DNA of 64,000 nucleotides from Mesorhizobium muleiense (GTDB lineage: Bacteria > Pseudomonadota > Alphaproteobacteria > Rhizobiales > Rhizobiaceae): assembly GCF_900099905.1 (NCBI RefSeq), contig NZ_FNEE01000001.1, positions 297,091 to 361,090 on the forward strand. Reading direction: 5' to 3'. The position numbers and the translations under genes were made by a program. This document shows, in pieces, positions 18,463 through 27,206 of this stretch; the first letter of the stretch is position 1; every line of letters begins with the position of its first letter. The notes below the pieces were generated by a model that worked only from the letters and a program-made list of their open reading frames with translations, ran no database searches and was not told the DNA's origin.

Positions 18463-19113
18463 ATGCAAATCGCGCCGATTGGAGCCCTGGAAGCCACACT
18501 GGCAAACTTGACCACCAGCATGGCTTCGCAGCAGCAGATCACCGCCGGCACGACAGCGCAGCCGGGTAACCGGATGGTGGGTGCCAATCAGGAAAAACAT
18601 GATGCCGCGAAGGTCAGTATGCCTGAACGCGGCGACGTCGCCGCGCGGGCAGGCCAGCAGGTGGCGCAGGCGTCTTCGGGAGCCAATCCGGCGATGGCCG
18701 GACAATCGTCCAAACTGGAAAAGACCGAGCCGATCGCCGAACACAAGCTGTTCGACTATCTGGCCGAGGTGGAGAAGGCTGGGGGCGGGGCGCTCACGGA
18801 TCCGTCTGCATTGTTCGGTTCTGCGGTTCAGTCGCTGGAAGGGACCATGCAGCAGGTCCAGAAGGCCCTTGGCCAGGTAAATGCCCCCCAGGCAAATGCT
18901 GAAACGGCCACCATGCAGGATGGCGCTGGCAAGACCGCCCCGTCAGGCAAGACCCCGTCAGGCAAGGAAGACGAAAACGCCACCGCAAAAAATGCCGAGC
19001 AATTGCTCGAACGATCCATTTCGGTGATGTGGGCAGCCGCCAATCTCGAAGTGGTCACGAGCAGCGTAACGGCCGTTACGTCGTCCACCAGCACGCTGAT
19101 CAAGCAACAGTAA
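18463..19113 (+). CDS. nolB: NolB-like inner rod/needle adaptor protein (SctI)
   Basis: A 216-residue protein with a disordered Gln/Ala/Ser-rich body and a conserved helical C-terminus (LLERSISVMWAAANLEVVT, then SSTSTLIKQQ). That end has the YscI/PrgJ pattern, and the gene follows nolW and precedes nolT as in Rhizobium. It would be a secreted early subunit inside the base that anchors the needle. ATG 18463 follows GGAGGGCAGGTTC, a strong ribosome site. The protein is longer than typical NolB (about 164 residues) because of the low-complexity part. Confidence 0.85.
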   Translation: MQIAPIGALEATLANLTTSMASQQQITAGTTAQPGNRMVGANQEKHDAAKVSMPERGDVAARAGQQVAQASSGANPAMAGQSSKLEKTEPIAEHKLFDYLAEVEKAGGGALTDPSALFGSAVQSLEGTMQQVQKALGQVNAPQANAETATMQDGAGKTAPSGKTPSGKEDENATAKNAEQLLERSISVMWAAANLEVVTSSVTAVTSSTSTLIKQQ

Positions 19114-19128
19114 GCCTACGGAGTGTTC

Positions 19129-19962
19129 GTGCACACGATAACCTTGCCGCGGCGGTCGACACTATTGAATCGATGCGGCGTTCGGTGCCGCGTCGCGCTC
19201 GTCGTGGTGAGCATGCTTGTGCTCCAGGCGTGCTCGGTCGAGCTGTATTCCGACCTCAACCAGCGGCAGGCCAACGAGATCGTGGCCACGCTGATGCGTC
19301 ACGGCATCCCGGCCCAGCGCGAGGCGGACAAGGACGGCAAAATGACGGTTTCCGTACAGAAGGACCGTTTCGCCGAAGCCATGGCTATTCTCGACGAAAG
19401 CGGGTTGCCCAAACAGGAATTCCAGACGCTCGGCGACGTGTTCAAGCGAGACGGGCTTGTATCCTCGCCGGTCGAAGAGCGTGCGACGATGATTTATGGC
19501 CTGAGCCAGGAACTGTCGCAGACGATTTCGGACATCGACGGCGTGCTTTCCGCGCGCGTTCATCTCGTCCTGCCCGAAAACGATCCGCTGAGACAGCGGC
19601 TGGTGCCATCGTCCGCCTCCGTTTTCATCCGGCATCGCGCATCCGTTCCGATGAATGAGCTGATCCCGCAGGTCAAGATGCTGGTGGCCAAAGGCATCGC
19701 CGGGCTGACTTATGACAACGTATCGGTCACGCTCATTCCGGTGACTGCGGCAGTTGCCGAGCACGCAACCGGCGAGCCAGGTTTCACAACGTTCCTCGGC
19801 CTCTGGCTGCATCGCGACAGCGTCGCCGCCGCGATGTGGCTGTTTTACGGCATGACGGCGGCTATAGCGGCGCTGGCTGCCCGCCTGGCTTACGTCCAGT
19901 GGTATCGACGACCCGGCGTTTATGCGCTCGACGCTTCGGCAATGCCGGTGAAGAAGACATGA
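19129..19962 (+). CDS. sctJ: Type III inner-membrane ring lipoprotein SctJ (NolT/RhcJ)
   Basis: A lipoprotein with a signal ending in the lipobox LQAC, then two ring-building domains (LYSDLNQRQANEIVATL; ARVHLVLPENDPLRQRL) and a C-terminal membrane helix (about residues 225-250). This is the YscJ/PrgK/FliF family and forms the inner-membrane ring with SctD. I chose GTG 19129 because GGAG stands five bases before it; GTG 19123 in the same frame lacks a site. The stop overlaps the sctK ATG (ATGA). Confidence 0.95.
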   Translation: MHTITLPRRSTLLNRCGVRCRVALVVVSMLVLQACSVELYSDLNQRQANEIVATLMRHGIPAQREADKDGKMTVSVQKDRFAEAMAILDESGLPKQEFQTLGDVFKRDGLVSSPVEERATMIYGLSQELSQTISDIDGVLSARVHLVLPENDPLRQRLVPSSASVFIRHRASVPMNELIPQVKMLVAKGIAGLTYDNVSVTLIPVTAAVAEHATGEPGFTTFLGLWLHRDSVAAAMWLFYGMTAAIAALAARLAYVQWYRRPGVYALDASAMPVKKT

Positions 19963-20582
19963 TCCAGGCCGGCTCGAAGCAAACTGCCAGCCCGGAATGG
20001 CAGACATTCATGTCCAATCCTGCAGGCTATGCGGATGCGGCCCGGCTGGCGCAATGCTTTGACGGCACGATCGGCGAGGCTGCCTGCGAGCGTATGTTGC
20101 GGTCGCAGCGCCTGCATCAGCGATTGTCAGTGCTTCTGCTCGACCGTTACGGCCTCAGCGGCGCCGTCTCCAACCAACCAGCCGATGAGACAGACCTGGC
20201 GATTGCCTTGTCGTCGGGTGAGGAGTTGGAGGAACTTGCGCTTCGCGCCGGCGCGATCTACTGGGCCGGCAGTCTGGCCGCCGTCATTGATGGACGCCAG
20301 GCTGCCGCGTTGCAGGCAGCGCTCGGCGCGGAAATCTGCGCTTTCGCAGTCGCCAACCGCGATCTGGCCGGTCCAATGCAGCCGTTGGAGCCCCTGGAAG
20401 ACATTTATGGTCGTGTCCATGCCGACGGCCTGCGTTGCCTTGGCGCCTGGTGTCAGGCGATGCCGGGCGAAACGAGCATGCGGGTCCGTCTCAAGCTGAT
20501 GCCGCATGCGCTTGTTGACCAGCCGACAGCCGAACCATTTGCCGAAGCTGGTCCGGCGATCGTTCGACGGGCGATGGGTTAG
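19959..20582 (+). CDS. nolU: Type III secretion protein SctK (NolU)
   Basis: A 207-residue cytoplasmic protein at the position of nolU between nolT and nolV, with the expected length (NolU is about 210). It is helical, has no membrane segments, and carries features such as LHQRLSVLLLDRYGL. SctK links the sorting platform (SctQ) to the inner-membrane ring. The ATG at 19959 overlaps the sctJ stop; longer in-frame extensions upstream lie inside sctJ and are rejected. Sequence conservation of SctK is weak, so synteny carries much of the weight. Confidence 0.85.
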   Translation: MIQAGSKQTASPEWQTFMSNPAGYADAARLAQCFDGTIGEAACERMLRSQRLHQRLSVLLLDRYGLSGAVSNQPADETDLAIALSSGEELEELALRAGAIYWAGSLAAVIDGRQAAALQAALGAEICAFAVANRDLAGPMQPLEPLEDIYGRVHADGLRCLGAWCQAMPGETSMRVRLKLMPHALVDQPTAEPFAEAGPAIVRRAMG

Positions 20583-20587
20583 GCGAT

Positions 20588-21208
20588 ATGGTCGAACCGG
20601 ACAAAGTGACCACTGCCGTGCCGAGGCGCCCCGTCGCCCGCATCCTGCGCGCTGCCGAGGCATGCGCCTGGCAGGATGGGCACGCTTTTCTCGACGAAGC
20701 CAGGCGTGATGCGCAGCAGTTGCGTGACGCCGCGCGGCGAGCCTATGCGGCCGAATATGCGCAGGGTTATGAAGATGGCAAGGCGCGAGGCGACGCGGAT
20801 GCCGCGCGTCTGGTCAGCGAGACCGCGGTCAAGGTCGATCGCTATCTCGGTGGGCTGGAAGCCGAAATCATCAATCTGGCCCTCGATGTGGTCAGGCGCG
20901 TGCTGGGAGAATTCGACGCGAGCATGCTGGTCGCCAAGGCGGCCGCGCAGGCAGTCACTGACATTCGCCGCGCCAAATATCTAAAAGTCCGACTTCATCC
21001 TGCTTCCGTTAACAGGGTTCGCGACGAACTGAACGCAGTCCTGCGCGAGAGTGACCTGGGCATGACGGTCGAGATCGACGCCGACGATACGCTGGCGACG
21101 GGCGCCTGCATCCTCTCGACCGACATTGCCGTCATCGACGCCAGCATCGAGGCACAGCTCGACGCCATTGCCGCTGCGATTTCATCAAAGGCCGAGGCGG
21201 CGGCATGA
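20588..21208 (+). CDS. sctL: Type III secretion ATPase stator SctL (NolV)
   Basis: A 206-residue HrpE/YscL/FliH-type protein. The N-terminal half is Ala/Arg/Glu-rich and coiled ([19 protein letters not shown]), and the C-terminal V-ATPase E-subunit-like domain follows ([17 protein letters not shown] region). It tethers and regulates the ATPase SctN and joins it to SctQ. ATG 20588 lies five nt after the sctK stop, and the sctL stop overlaps the sctN ATG. The order nolU-nolV-rhcN is that of rhizobial type III clusters. Confidence 0.92.
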   Translation: MVEPDKVTTAVPRRPVARILRAAEACAWQDGHAFLDEARRDAQQLRDAARRAYAAEYAQGYEDGKARGDADAARLVSETAVKVDRYLGGLEAEIINLALDVVRRVLGEFDASMLVAKAAAQAVTDIRRAKYLKVRLHPASVNRVRDELNAVLRESDLGMTVEIDADDTLATGACILSTDIAVIDASIEAQLDAIAAAISSKAEAAA

Positions 21209-22563
21209 CAAGTCCCGCCACCAAGCTCGAGAGCCGCCTCGCATCGATCGTTCCGAACCTGCGTTCCGGCCTGCGTGAAGATGCCAGCCGGCCCAGGAAA
21301 GGGCGTGTACGGCGGGTCACCGGCACGGTCATTCACGCGACGGTGGAGGAGGTTCGGATCGGCGAGATCTGCGAACTCGTCGATCCCAGGACCGGCACGG
21401 CGACCAAGGCGGAAGTCGTCGGGCTCATGGACGAGATGGCGATCCTTGTGCCGCTTGGCGATCTCACCGGCCTTTCAAGCCTCACCGAGGTCATTGCGAC
21501 CGGAAAGACCCAGACGGTGCCTGTCGGGCCCGGCCTGCTTGGTCGGGTGATCAGCGCGTTCGGCGAGCCATTGGATGGCAAGCCGCTTGCGCCGGATGGC
21601 ATTACCGGCAGCTATCCGGTCAACGCCTATCCGCCGTCGCCGCTGGAGCGCAGTTTGATTTCCGAGCCTATCCAGCTCGGAATCCGCGCCCTCGATGGGC
21701 TTCTCACCTGCGCGCGTGGGCAGCGCGTCGGCATCTTCGGCGAGCCTGGCGTCGGCAAGTCGATCCTGCTTTCGGATATCGTCAGCGGCACCGACGCAGA
21801 TGTTGCCGTGGTTGCGCTTGTCGGCGAACGCGGACGTGAAGTGCGCGAATTCATCGAGCATCAGCTTGGGCCGGAAGGGCTGGCGCGGGCGGTCATCGTC
21901 GTCGCGACGTCCGACCGGCCGGCGATCGAGCGCGTCAAGGCCGCTTATGTGGCAACCAGCATTGCCGAATATTTTCGCGACCAAGGCAAGCATGTGCTGC
22001 TGGCAATGGACAACATCACGCGGTTTGCCCGTGCGCAGCGCGAGATTGGCCTCGCTTCAGGCGAGCCGCCGACGCGTCGCGGTTTTCCGTCTTCGCTTTT
22101 TGCAGTTCTGCCCCGATTGCTCGAGCGCTCAGGGCCTGGCCGCGTCGGCTCGATTACAAGCCTCTACAGCGTTCTTCTGGAGGGCGATGGCACGCTGGAT
22201 CCGGTTGCCGAAGAAATCCAGGCGCTTCTCGATGGTCACGTCTTTCTGTCGAACGAACTTGCACAGCGCAATCATTTCCCGGCCATCGACGTGCTGCGCA
22301 GCCGCAGTCGCCTCATGGACACGGTGGTGCCGGCCGAGCATCGGTCGGACGCCGGCCGCTTGCGGGAGCTGCTCGCCCGCTACGCCGACGTCGAATTGCT
22401 GCTGCGCGTCGGCGAATACGAAAAGGGCAGCGATGCGCTGGCGGACGAGGCGGTGGCGAAGATCGACGCCATCAACGCCTTCCTGCGACAGCCGTCCGCC
22501 ACCCACGAGACAATCGAGCAGACACGCGAACGCATGCGGGGGATCGTCAATGAAAGATCGTGA
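21205..22563 (+). CDS. sctN: Type III secretion ATPase SctN (RhcN)
   Basis: A 452-residue F1-beta-like ATPase that unfolds substrates and strips chaperones at the sorting platform. Walker A is GEPGVGKS (about residues 178-187) and Walker B lies in [13 protein letters not shown] (the usual DSVTR reads DNITR). The segment [21 protein letters not shown] (here shortened) is the type III ATPase entry to the catalytic domain. The C-terminal helical domain is complete. ATG 21205 overlaps the sctL stop, and the 3' end overlaps sctO by 14 nt. All catalytic elements look intact. Confidence 0.97.
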   Translation: MTSPATKLESRLASIVPNLRSGLREDASRPRKGRVRRVTGTVIHATVEEVRIGEICELVDPRTGTATKAEVVGLMDEMAILVPLGDLTGLSSLTEVIATGKTQTVPVGPGLLGRVISAFGEPLDGKPLAPDGITGSYPVNAYPPSPLERSLISEPIQLGIRALDGLLTCARGQRVGIFGEPGVGKSILLSDIVSGTDADVAVVALVGERGREVREFIEHQLGPEGLARAVIVVATSDRPAIERVKAAYVATSIAEYFRDQGKHVLLAMDNITRFARAQREIGLASGEPPTRRGFPSSLFAVLPRLLERSGPGRVGSITSLYSVLLEGDGTLDPVAEEIQALLDGHVFLSNELAQRNHFPAIDVLRSRSRLMDTVVPAEHRSDAGRLRELLARYADVELLLRVGEYEKGSDALADEAVAKIDAINAFLRQPSATHETIEQTRERMRGIVNERS

Positions 22564-23038
22564 CACGATCGCACGATTGCGCGACCTCAGGCGCCACGGT
22601 GAACAGCGCGCAAACGAATTGGTCATAAGGCGATACGCCGCTGCGCAGCGGGCCGCCGGGGCGGTTCGGGAGGCGGCCGCCGCGGTCAGCGAACACCTGC
22701 AGCACACAGCCGAGGCTGAGGATGCAGCATTCGCTTCGCTTGTCGGGCAACCGGTGAAGGCCGCCAGCCTTTACCGGCTTCAGGGACAGTTCGAGAACGC
22801 CGCCAGGCAAACCGAAAAACTTCGGGAAAACGAGAAAATGGCCGGCGTCACCGAGCAACGACGCAAAACCGAGTTATCGGCCGCCCGCAACGATCATCGC
22901 GCCAGCATGAAGGCGGTGACGAAGCTGGACGGGCTGTTGCAGCATCTGACCAAACGCACTGCGCGCCGCAGCTTGGCGCTTGCCGAGCTTTCCGAGGAAG
23001 ACGAGCGCGGTCCACTGCGCTTGCCCGCAGAACGATAG
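22550..23038 (+). CDS. sctO: Type III secretion stalk protein SctO (y4yJ-like)
   Basis: A 162-residue, almost entirely alpha-helical, charged protein ([20 protein letters not shown]) of the YscO/FliJ type. SctO is the coiled-coil stalk that sits in the SctN ring and touches SctV. ATG 22550 overlaps the end of sctN by 14 nt. The same frame is open far upstream inside sctN, but only this start gives the family length. Low sequence conservation is normal for the family; position after sctN and before sctQ decides. Confidence 0.85.
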   Translation: MKDRDTIARLRDLRRHGEQRANELVIRRYAAAQRAAGAVREAAAAVSEHLQHTAEAEDAAFASLVGQPVKAASLYRLQGQFENAARQTEKLRENEKMAGVTEQRRKTELSAARNDHRASMKAVTKLDGLLQHLTKRTARRSLALAELSEEDERGPLRLPAER

Positions 23039-23069
23039 TCCAATCCGTGATCGTGAATATGGAAGTGTG

Positions 23070-24164
23070 ATGCCTCAGGCCTTGGCGTCGGCAAAAAAGA
23101 AAACGCGCGCAGAGCCGGCGAGACGCACACGCTCGAGCGTTGGCGAGCCGCTGGCATTGGAATCTGTTGCGGCTGGGGAGGTTGAGGCATTGAACGCCTT
23201 CTACCGCCGCCGTGCTGCCGCGCAGATCACGATTGCCGGGAAAACCATGGCGATCGCCGCCGTCTGGCCGGCGCCAAACCCTGTGGACCAGCCAATATGC
23301 ACGATTGCGTTCACTCTCGGAGACATGGCGGGCAAGTTGCGCCTGCCGTTATCTGTTGTCGAACGAGGTCTTGCCAAGGCTGACGAGCTGATCGACGTGA
23401 AACGGCTGGCGCCCGCTCACGCCGCACTGCTGCTGGAGTCCGAATTCGAAAAGGATCTCGAATGGATCGAGAGCAAGCTGGGCGAGACGATCGCTATTAC
23501 GTCGATCGAACAAGAAGACAGCGTTCTGGACCAAACCGCGTTGGCTTTCGTCCTGACCGGCAAGGACGAAACCATCGGTTGCGCCTTGCGCACCGACAGC
23601 GTCGGTCTGGCGGAGAGGGCCGGGGGCTTTCTCGACGCGATCGGCAAAGCAAGACCTCCGGTTCCTGCCGAATTCCCGTTGCCGGTCTGCCTCTGGCGCA
23701 ACGCGCTTACAATCAGTCACGGTGATCTTGAAAGCCTGCAACCTGGTGATGTGGTGCTCTTCGATGACGAAGAGGAAGACGCGGCATTGGTCATTGCCGA
23801 GCGGCTTTATGCCCCGGCGGTGCTGACTGCCAGCGGGCCGCAACTGCTTGCCGCGCCGACTGCAATCGCTGGATCGAAATGGGAGTGGACCATGAACCAA
23901 GACACGCCGCCGCGCGCCGATCAGGCATTGGAGGAGGCAACTCTGGACGAGCTGCCGGTTGCGCTTGCCTTCGAACTCGGCCGCACGGCGATGCCTCTCG
24001 GCGAGGTAAGGCAGCTTGCGCCCGGCGCCATCGTTCCGCTCGCCAATGTGACGAAGGAGACGGTCGACATCATCGCCAACGGCAAACGCGTCGGCCGTGG
24101 CGAGATCGTCCGGATTGGGGAGAGCCTGGGCGTGCGGATCGCCCGCATGTTCGACAATGCTTGA
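23070..24164 (+). CDS. sctQ: Type III cytoplasmic ring/sorting platform protein SctQ
   Basis: A 364-residue protein with a variable N-terminal region and a C-terminal SpoA (surface presentation of antigens) domain at about 285-362 (LDELPVALAFELGRTAMPLG, then GEIVRIGESLGVRIARMF). It forms the cytoplasmic pods that load substrates. ATG 23070 follows GGAAG; the open frame upstream runs into sctO. An in-frame ATG at 23892 with GGGAG in front could give a separate C-terminal product (listed separately). The gene overlaps sctR by 8 nt. Confidence 0.92.
   Translation: MPQALASAKKKTRAEPARRTRSSVGEPLALESVAAGEVEALNAFYRRRAAAQITIAGKTMAIAAVWPAPNPVDQPICTIAFTLGDMAGKLRLPLSVVERGLAKADELIDVKRLAPAHAALLLESEFEKDLEWIESKLGETIAITSIEQEDSVLDQTALAFVLTGKDETIGCALRTDSVGLAERAGGFLDAIGKARPPVPAEFPLPVCLWRNALTISHGDLESLQPGDVVLFDDEEEDAALVIAERLYAPAVLTASGPQLLAAPTAIAGSKWEWTMNQDTPPRADQALEEATLDELPVALAFELGRTAMPLGEVRQLAPGAIVPLANVTKETVDIIANGKRVGRGEIVRIGESLGVRIARMFDNA
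23892..24164 (+). CDS. Probable internal translation product SctQ-C (90 aa)
   Basis: Inside sctQ, ATG 23892 is preceded by GGGAGTGGACC, giving a good ribosome-binding site with normal spacing. The product would be 90 residues and consist of the SpoA domain alone. In Yersinia YscQ and Shigella Spa33, internal starts make such a C-terminal fragment that assembles with the full protein. The call rests on that precedent plus the visible site. Confidence 0.5.
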   Translation: MNQDTPPRADQALEEATLDELPVALAFELGRTAMPLGEVRQLAPGAIVPLANVTKETVDIIANGKRVGRGEIVRIGESLGVRIARMFDNA

Positions 24165-24810
24165 TAATTCGCCCAACCTGCTTGGGATCCTGATTGCCGT
24201 CGGCTTTGTCGGTCTGCTGCCGCTGGCAGTCGTCACCATGACCGGATTCCTGAAAATCTCGGTCGTGCTGTTCCTCATCCGCAACGCGCTCGGCGTCCAG
24301 CAGATGCCGCCCAATCTGGTGCTCTACGGCATAGCGCTCGTGCTCACGGTCTATGTCACGACGCCGTTGCTGAGCGAGATGTCGGGACGGCTTCAGGAAG
24401 GGCAGGTTCAGTTCCAGACGACCGACGACCTCGCCAGGGCGACGCAGTTGGTGAGGGAACCATTGCAGCAGCACCTGATCAAGTTCACCCAGCCGGAAGA
24501 GCGGCAGTTCTTTCTCGACGGAACGAACCGCCTGTGGCCGGAACAGGCACGACAAGATCTGAAGGACGACGATCTTTCGATACTCGTTCCTGCCTTTGTC
24601 GCGTCCGAGCTTACGCGGGCGTTTGAAATCGGCTTTCTGCTTTATCTTCCGTTCCTCATCATCGACATCGTCGTTGCCAACATCCTGATGACGCTCGGCA
24701 TGATCATGGTCTCGCCGGTCCTCATTTCGGTGCCGCTAAAGCTGTTCCTTTTCGTCGCCATAGATGGCTGGTCGCGGCTGATGCACGGCCTGATCCTGAG
24801 TTACGTCTGA
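24157..24810 (+). CDS. sctR: Type III export apparatus protein SctR
   Basis: A 217-residue FliP/YscR-family membrane protein with about four hydrophobic segments (for example LLGILIAVGFVGLLPLAVVT and FLLYLPFLIIDIVVANILM). The conserved central and C-terminal signature regions are present (LGMIMVSPVLISVPLKLFLF). Five SctR subunits form the export gate core with SctS and SctT. ATG 24157 overlaps sctQ by 8 nt. Length and motifs are normal. Confidence 0.97.
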   Translation: MLDNSPNLLGILIAVGFVGLLPLAVVTMTGFLKISVVLFLIRNALGVQQMPPNLVLYGIALVLTVYVTTPLLSEMSGRLQEGQVQFQTTDDLARATQLVREPLQQHLIKFTQPEERQFFLDGTNRLWPEQARQDLKDDDLSILVPAFVASELTRAFEIGFLLYLPFLIIDIVVANILMTLGMIMVSPVLISVPLKLFLFVAIDGWSRLMHGLILSYV

Positions 24811-24828
24811 CGCCGCTGGGAGGTTTGC

Positions 24829-25098
24829 ATGAGCAATGACTTCATCCTGGCGAAGGTCCAGGGCGCGCTCCTGACGGTGCTGTTCGCGTCAGGTCCGGCG
24901 ATCGTCGCGGCGCTGGCGGTCGGCATCCTGGTCGGGCTGGCTCAGGCGCTGACGCAAATTCAGGACCAGTCGCTGCCGCAGACGATCAAGCTTGTCGTGA
25001 TCCTGCTGGTCATCATCGTCTTCGGCCCGCTGCTTGGCCAGCAGATCGCCGAGCAGGCCTCGACGGCGCTGGACGAATTCCCCGTCGTCACGCGTTGA
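24829..25098 (+). CDS. sctS: Type III export apparatus protein SctS
   Basis: An 89-residue FliQ/YscS-family protein with two membrane hairpin helices (LLTVLFASGPAIVAALAVGI and LVVILLVIIVFGPLLG) joined by the conserved LAQALTQIQDQSLPQTIK loop. It is part of the SctR5S4T1 entry portal. ATG 24829 has a strong GGGAGG eight nt upstream and lies 18 nt after sctR. Confidence 0.97.
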   Translation: MSNDFILAKVQGALLTVLFASGPAIVAALAVGILVGLAQALTQIQDQSLPQTIKLVVILLVIIVFGPLLGQQIAEQASTALDEFPVVTR

Positions 25099-25107
25099 GG
25101 CGCGCGG

Positions 25108-25923
25108 ATGCCGGTCGAACCCTTCTTCGCGTCGGTCAAGGAGCTACAGTTGTTTCTTTTGGCGGGAGCTTTCGCGCTCGCCCGCATGACCGGGTTCATG
25201 CTGCTGATGCCGCTCTTTTCGCGCGTGCCGCTGTCGGGCCTTCTGCGCAACGGCGTTGCCCTGGCGCTGGCGGTTCCGGTCTTTCCGATGATCGTCGACA
25301 GACTGACAAACACCGACATCGCGACGACGATGATCGTCGCCTACATGCTCAAGGAGGTCGTCGTCGGGGTAACGCTCGGGCTGGCGATGGGCATTCCGTT
25401 CTGGGCGGCCGAGGCTGCCGGCGATATCCTGGACCTGCAGCGCGGCTCGACGATGGGCACGCTGATCGATCCGATGATGACCCATGAGACGAGCGCCACC
25501 GGCACCTTGCTCGCCGTCATCATGGTCACGGTCTACCTGGCCGCCGGCGGCCTCGAACTTTCCCTGACCAGCCTCTACGACAGCTATGGCCTGTGGCCGA
25601 TCGACCAGCTTCTGCCGGTGTTCAGCAAGGATGCAGCCGGCATCTTCCTCGATCTCTTGAACCGCATTCTGATGATGGCATTGACCCTGGTTTTCCCGCT
25701 CATCATCAGCATGCTGTTGTCCGACCTTGTGCTGGCCTTTTTGGCGCGCGCCTCGCCGCACCTCAACGTTTTTGCGCTTTCGCTGATCGTGAAGACGCTG
25801 GTGTTTAGCCTCGTCTTTGTCCTCTATTCTGCTTTCCTGCTCTTCTACATGGAGCGGGACCTTGGCTTCCTGCGCGAGGCAGGCCGACAGATAGAAGCGA
25901 TCGGCTGCCGCAGCTGTCAATGA
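25108..25923 (+). CDS. sctT: Type III export apparatus protein SctT
   Basis: A 271-residue FliR/YscT-family protein with several membrane segments; it caps the SctR/S portal and contacts the inner rod. Family features include the early LARMTGFMLLMPLFSRVPLS and the conserved loop with AAGDILDLQRGSTMGTLIDP. ATG 25108 lies 9 nt after sctS. In NGR234-type loci rhcU follows rhcT; here a short repeat and an unrelated enzyme gene follow instead, so this appears to be the end of the operon. Confidence 0.96.
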   Translation: MPVEPFFASVKELQLFLLAGAFALARMTGFMLLMPLFSRVPLSGLLRNGVALALAVPVFPMIVDRLTNTDIATTMIVAYMLKEVVVGVTLGLAMGIPFWAAEAAGDILDLQRGSTMGTLIDPMMTHETSATGTLLAVIMVTVYLAAGGLELSLTSLYDSYGLWPIDQLLPVFSKDAAGIFLDLLNRILMMALTLVFPLIISMLLSDLVLAFLARASPHLNVFALSLIVKTLVFSLVFVLYSAFLLFYMERDLGFLREAGRQIEAIGCRSCQ

Positions 25924-25926
25924 CAG

Positions 25927-25980
25927 CAGGAAGATTTGCGAGAACAGGAAAGTTTGCGACACCAGGAAGGTTTGCGCAAG
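25927..25980. repeat. Three 18-bp direct repeats after sctT
   Basis: Three consecutive imperfect units of the form caggaagatttgcgagaa follow the sctT stop by 3 nt. Units 2 and 3 vary at the middle and last positions. There is no dyad or T-run, so a terminator is not indicated. The repeat may be slippage or a small regulatory array. Confidence 0.8.
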
Positions 25981-26117
25981 CGTCCGTCGTAAGATGAAGC
26001 AATCGTTGGCCGGCCAATAAATACAATTTATCGTTGAGGAAAGATTCTGACAATTTGACAAGCAGCCGAGCCGCCAACGATCTTACGCCCTCCCGACTTG
26101 TCTCTGAACCGGAAGCC

Positions 26118-26939
26118 ATGGCTCGCCTGACCACTTCACCGATCTTCGAGGACCTGCGACTGGTCGATGCGGACAGGCTACGCAGGCTTGTCAGAATGGG
26201 CGCCTATGAGGGGCATACAGGGGGGCTGGCGCATGGCAAGCTCCAGGCCAATGTTGTGATTGTGCCGCGCAGCTTTGCCAGCGATTTCCACCAGTTCTGC
26301 ATCCGCAACCCGAAACCCTGTCCATTGGTCGGCGTCAATCGCTCCGGCAGCCCATTGATCCCAGCGCTGGGCGACATCGACATCCGCACCGATGCCCCCC
26401 AGTACAACATCTATCATTTCGGCGAGCTGACCCGTCGGAGGACGGACATCATCGACCTGTGGCAGGATGATTTTGCCGCTTTCGCGCTCGGCAGTTCGCT
26501 GACCGTCGAAGCTGCACTTGCCGAAAAGAAACTGAGCCGCATCGGCTGCGGCAAGGCCTCGCCCAAGTTTCGAACCAGGATTCAGACGTGCCGCGTCGGA
26601 CCGTTTGGTGGCGAAATGGTCGTCTCGATGCGTCCGATAAGCCGTTGCGATGTCGACAGGGTTCGCGCCGTCACCGCACGCTTCCCGCATGCCCACGGCT
26701 CTCCCATCCATGTCGGAGATCCCACGGTCATCGGAATAGCCGACTTGATGGCTCCCGACTGGGGCGATGCGGTTAAAATCATGGACGGGGAGGTCGCTGT
26801 ATTCTGGGCCAGCAGCATCACCGCACAGGATGCGCTTGCTCGTGCCGAGCTGGCGACCTCGATCACGGTATCGCCGGGGCACATGCTGATCACCGATGTC
26901 GATGCACGAGCCGATGCGGGCGCTTTCAAGGTCTACTAG
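26118..26939 (+). CDS. D-glutamate cyclase-like / DUF1445 putative hydro-lyase
   Basis: About 273 residues with the DUF1445 hallmarks: an HTGGLAHGKLQANVVIVP start, FCIRNPKPCPLVGV, FGGEMVVSMRPI, then PHAHGSPIHVGDP and EVAVFWASSITAQDA. The mammalian homologue is D-glutamate cyclase; bacterial members are labelled putative hydro-lyases. The start is ambiguous: a TTG lies at 26034 and ATG at 26118 gives the usual length, which I use. The ribosome site is poor in both cases. It stands where sctU would be expected after sctT but is not part of the secretion machine as far as is known. Confidence 0.82.
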   Translation: MARLTTSPIFEDLRLVDADRLRRLVRMGAYEGHTGGLAHGKLQANVVIVPRSFASDFHQFCIRNPKPCPLVGVNRSGSPLIPALGDIDIRTDAPQYNIYHFGELTRRRTDIIDLWQDDFAAFALGSSLTVEAALAEKKLSRIGCGKASPKFRTRIQTCRVGPFGGEMVVSMRPISRCDVDRVRAVTARFPHAHGSPIHVGDPTVIGIADLMAPDWGDAVKIMDGEVAVFWASSITAQDALARAELATSITVSPGHMLITDVDARADAGAFKVY

Positions 26940-27206
26940 CAGTTCTTCATCACCGGTCAGCGTTAATGCTATTCGAGATGCAAAATGCGGTGAGAGTCGG
27001 TCTCGATCTGCCTCACCACATCTTCGATCATGTTGCAGTGGCCCAACCTTATGCACTCGAGGCAGTGAAGCTCCCCGGCAAGTGCTCCCACTACGTGATA
27101 ACCATTTGGTAACCTTCCGAACTGGAAAGTGAAAAAGTACTGGCTACTTTTGCCGTCGATAGATGTTAGGGCTGCTATCGAGCGAGACAAAGGAGAAAAC
27201 ACCGGG
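26940..27206. other. Intergenic region before the GH16 gene
   Basis: This 267-bp region is slightly richer in A/T than its surroundings. It must hold the promoter of the glycanase/type I secretion operon. AAAGGAG at about 27188 serves the ATG at 27207. No clear -35/-10, operator or EcfG-type element was found. Confidence 0.4.

Noticed and set aside
25144..26061. A 305-codon open frame on the minus strand with a QTFLVS-QTFLFS-like repeat
   Set aside because: It is antisense to sctT, has the composition of a shadow frame (His/Gln/Arg-rich) and no ribosome site; the peptide repeat is a by-product of the 18-bp direct repeats.
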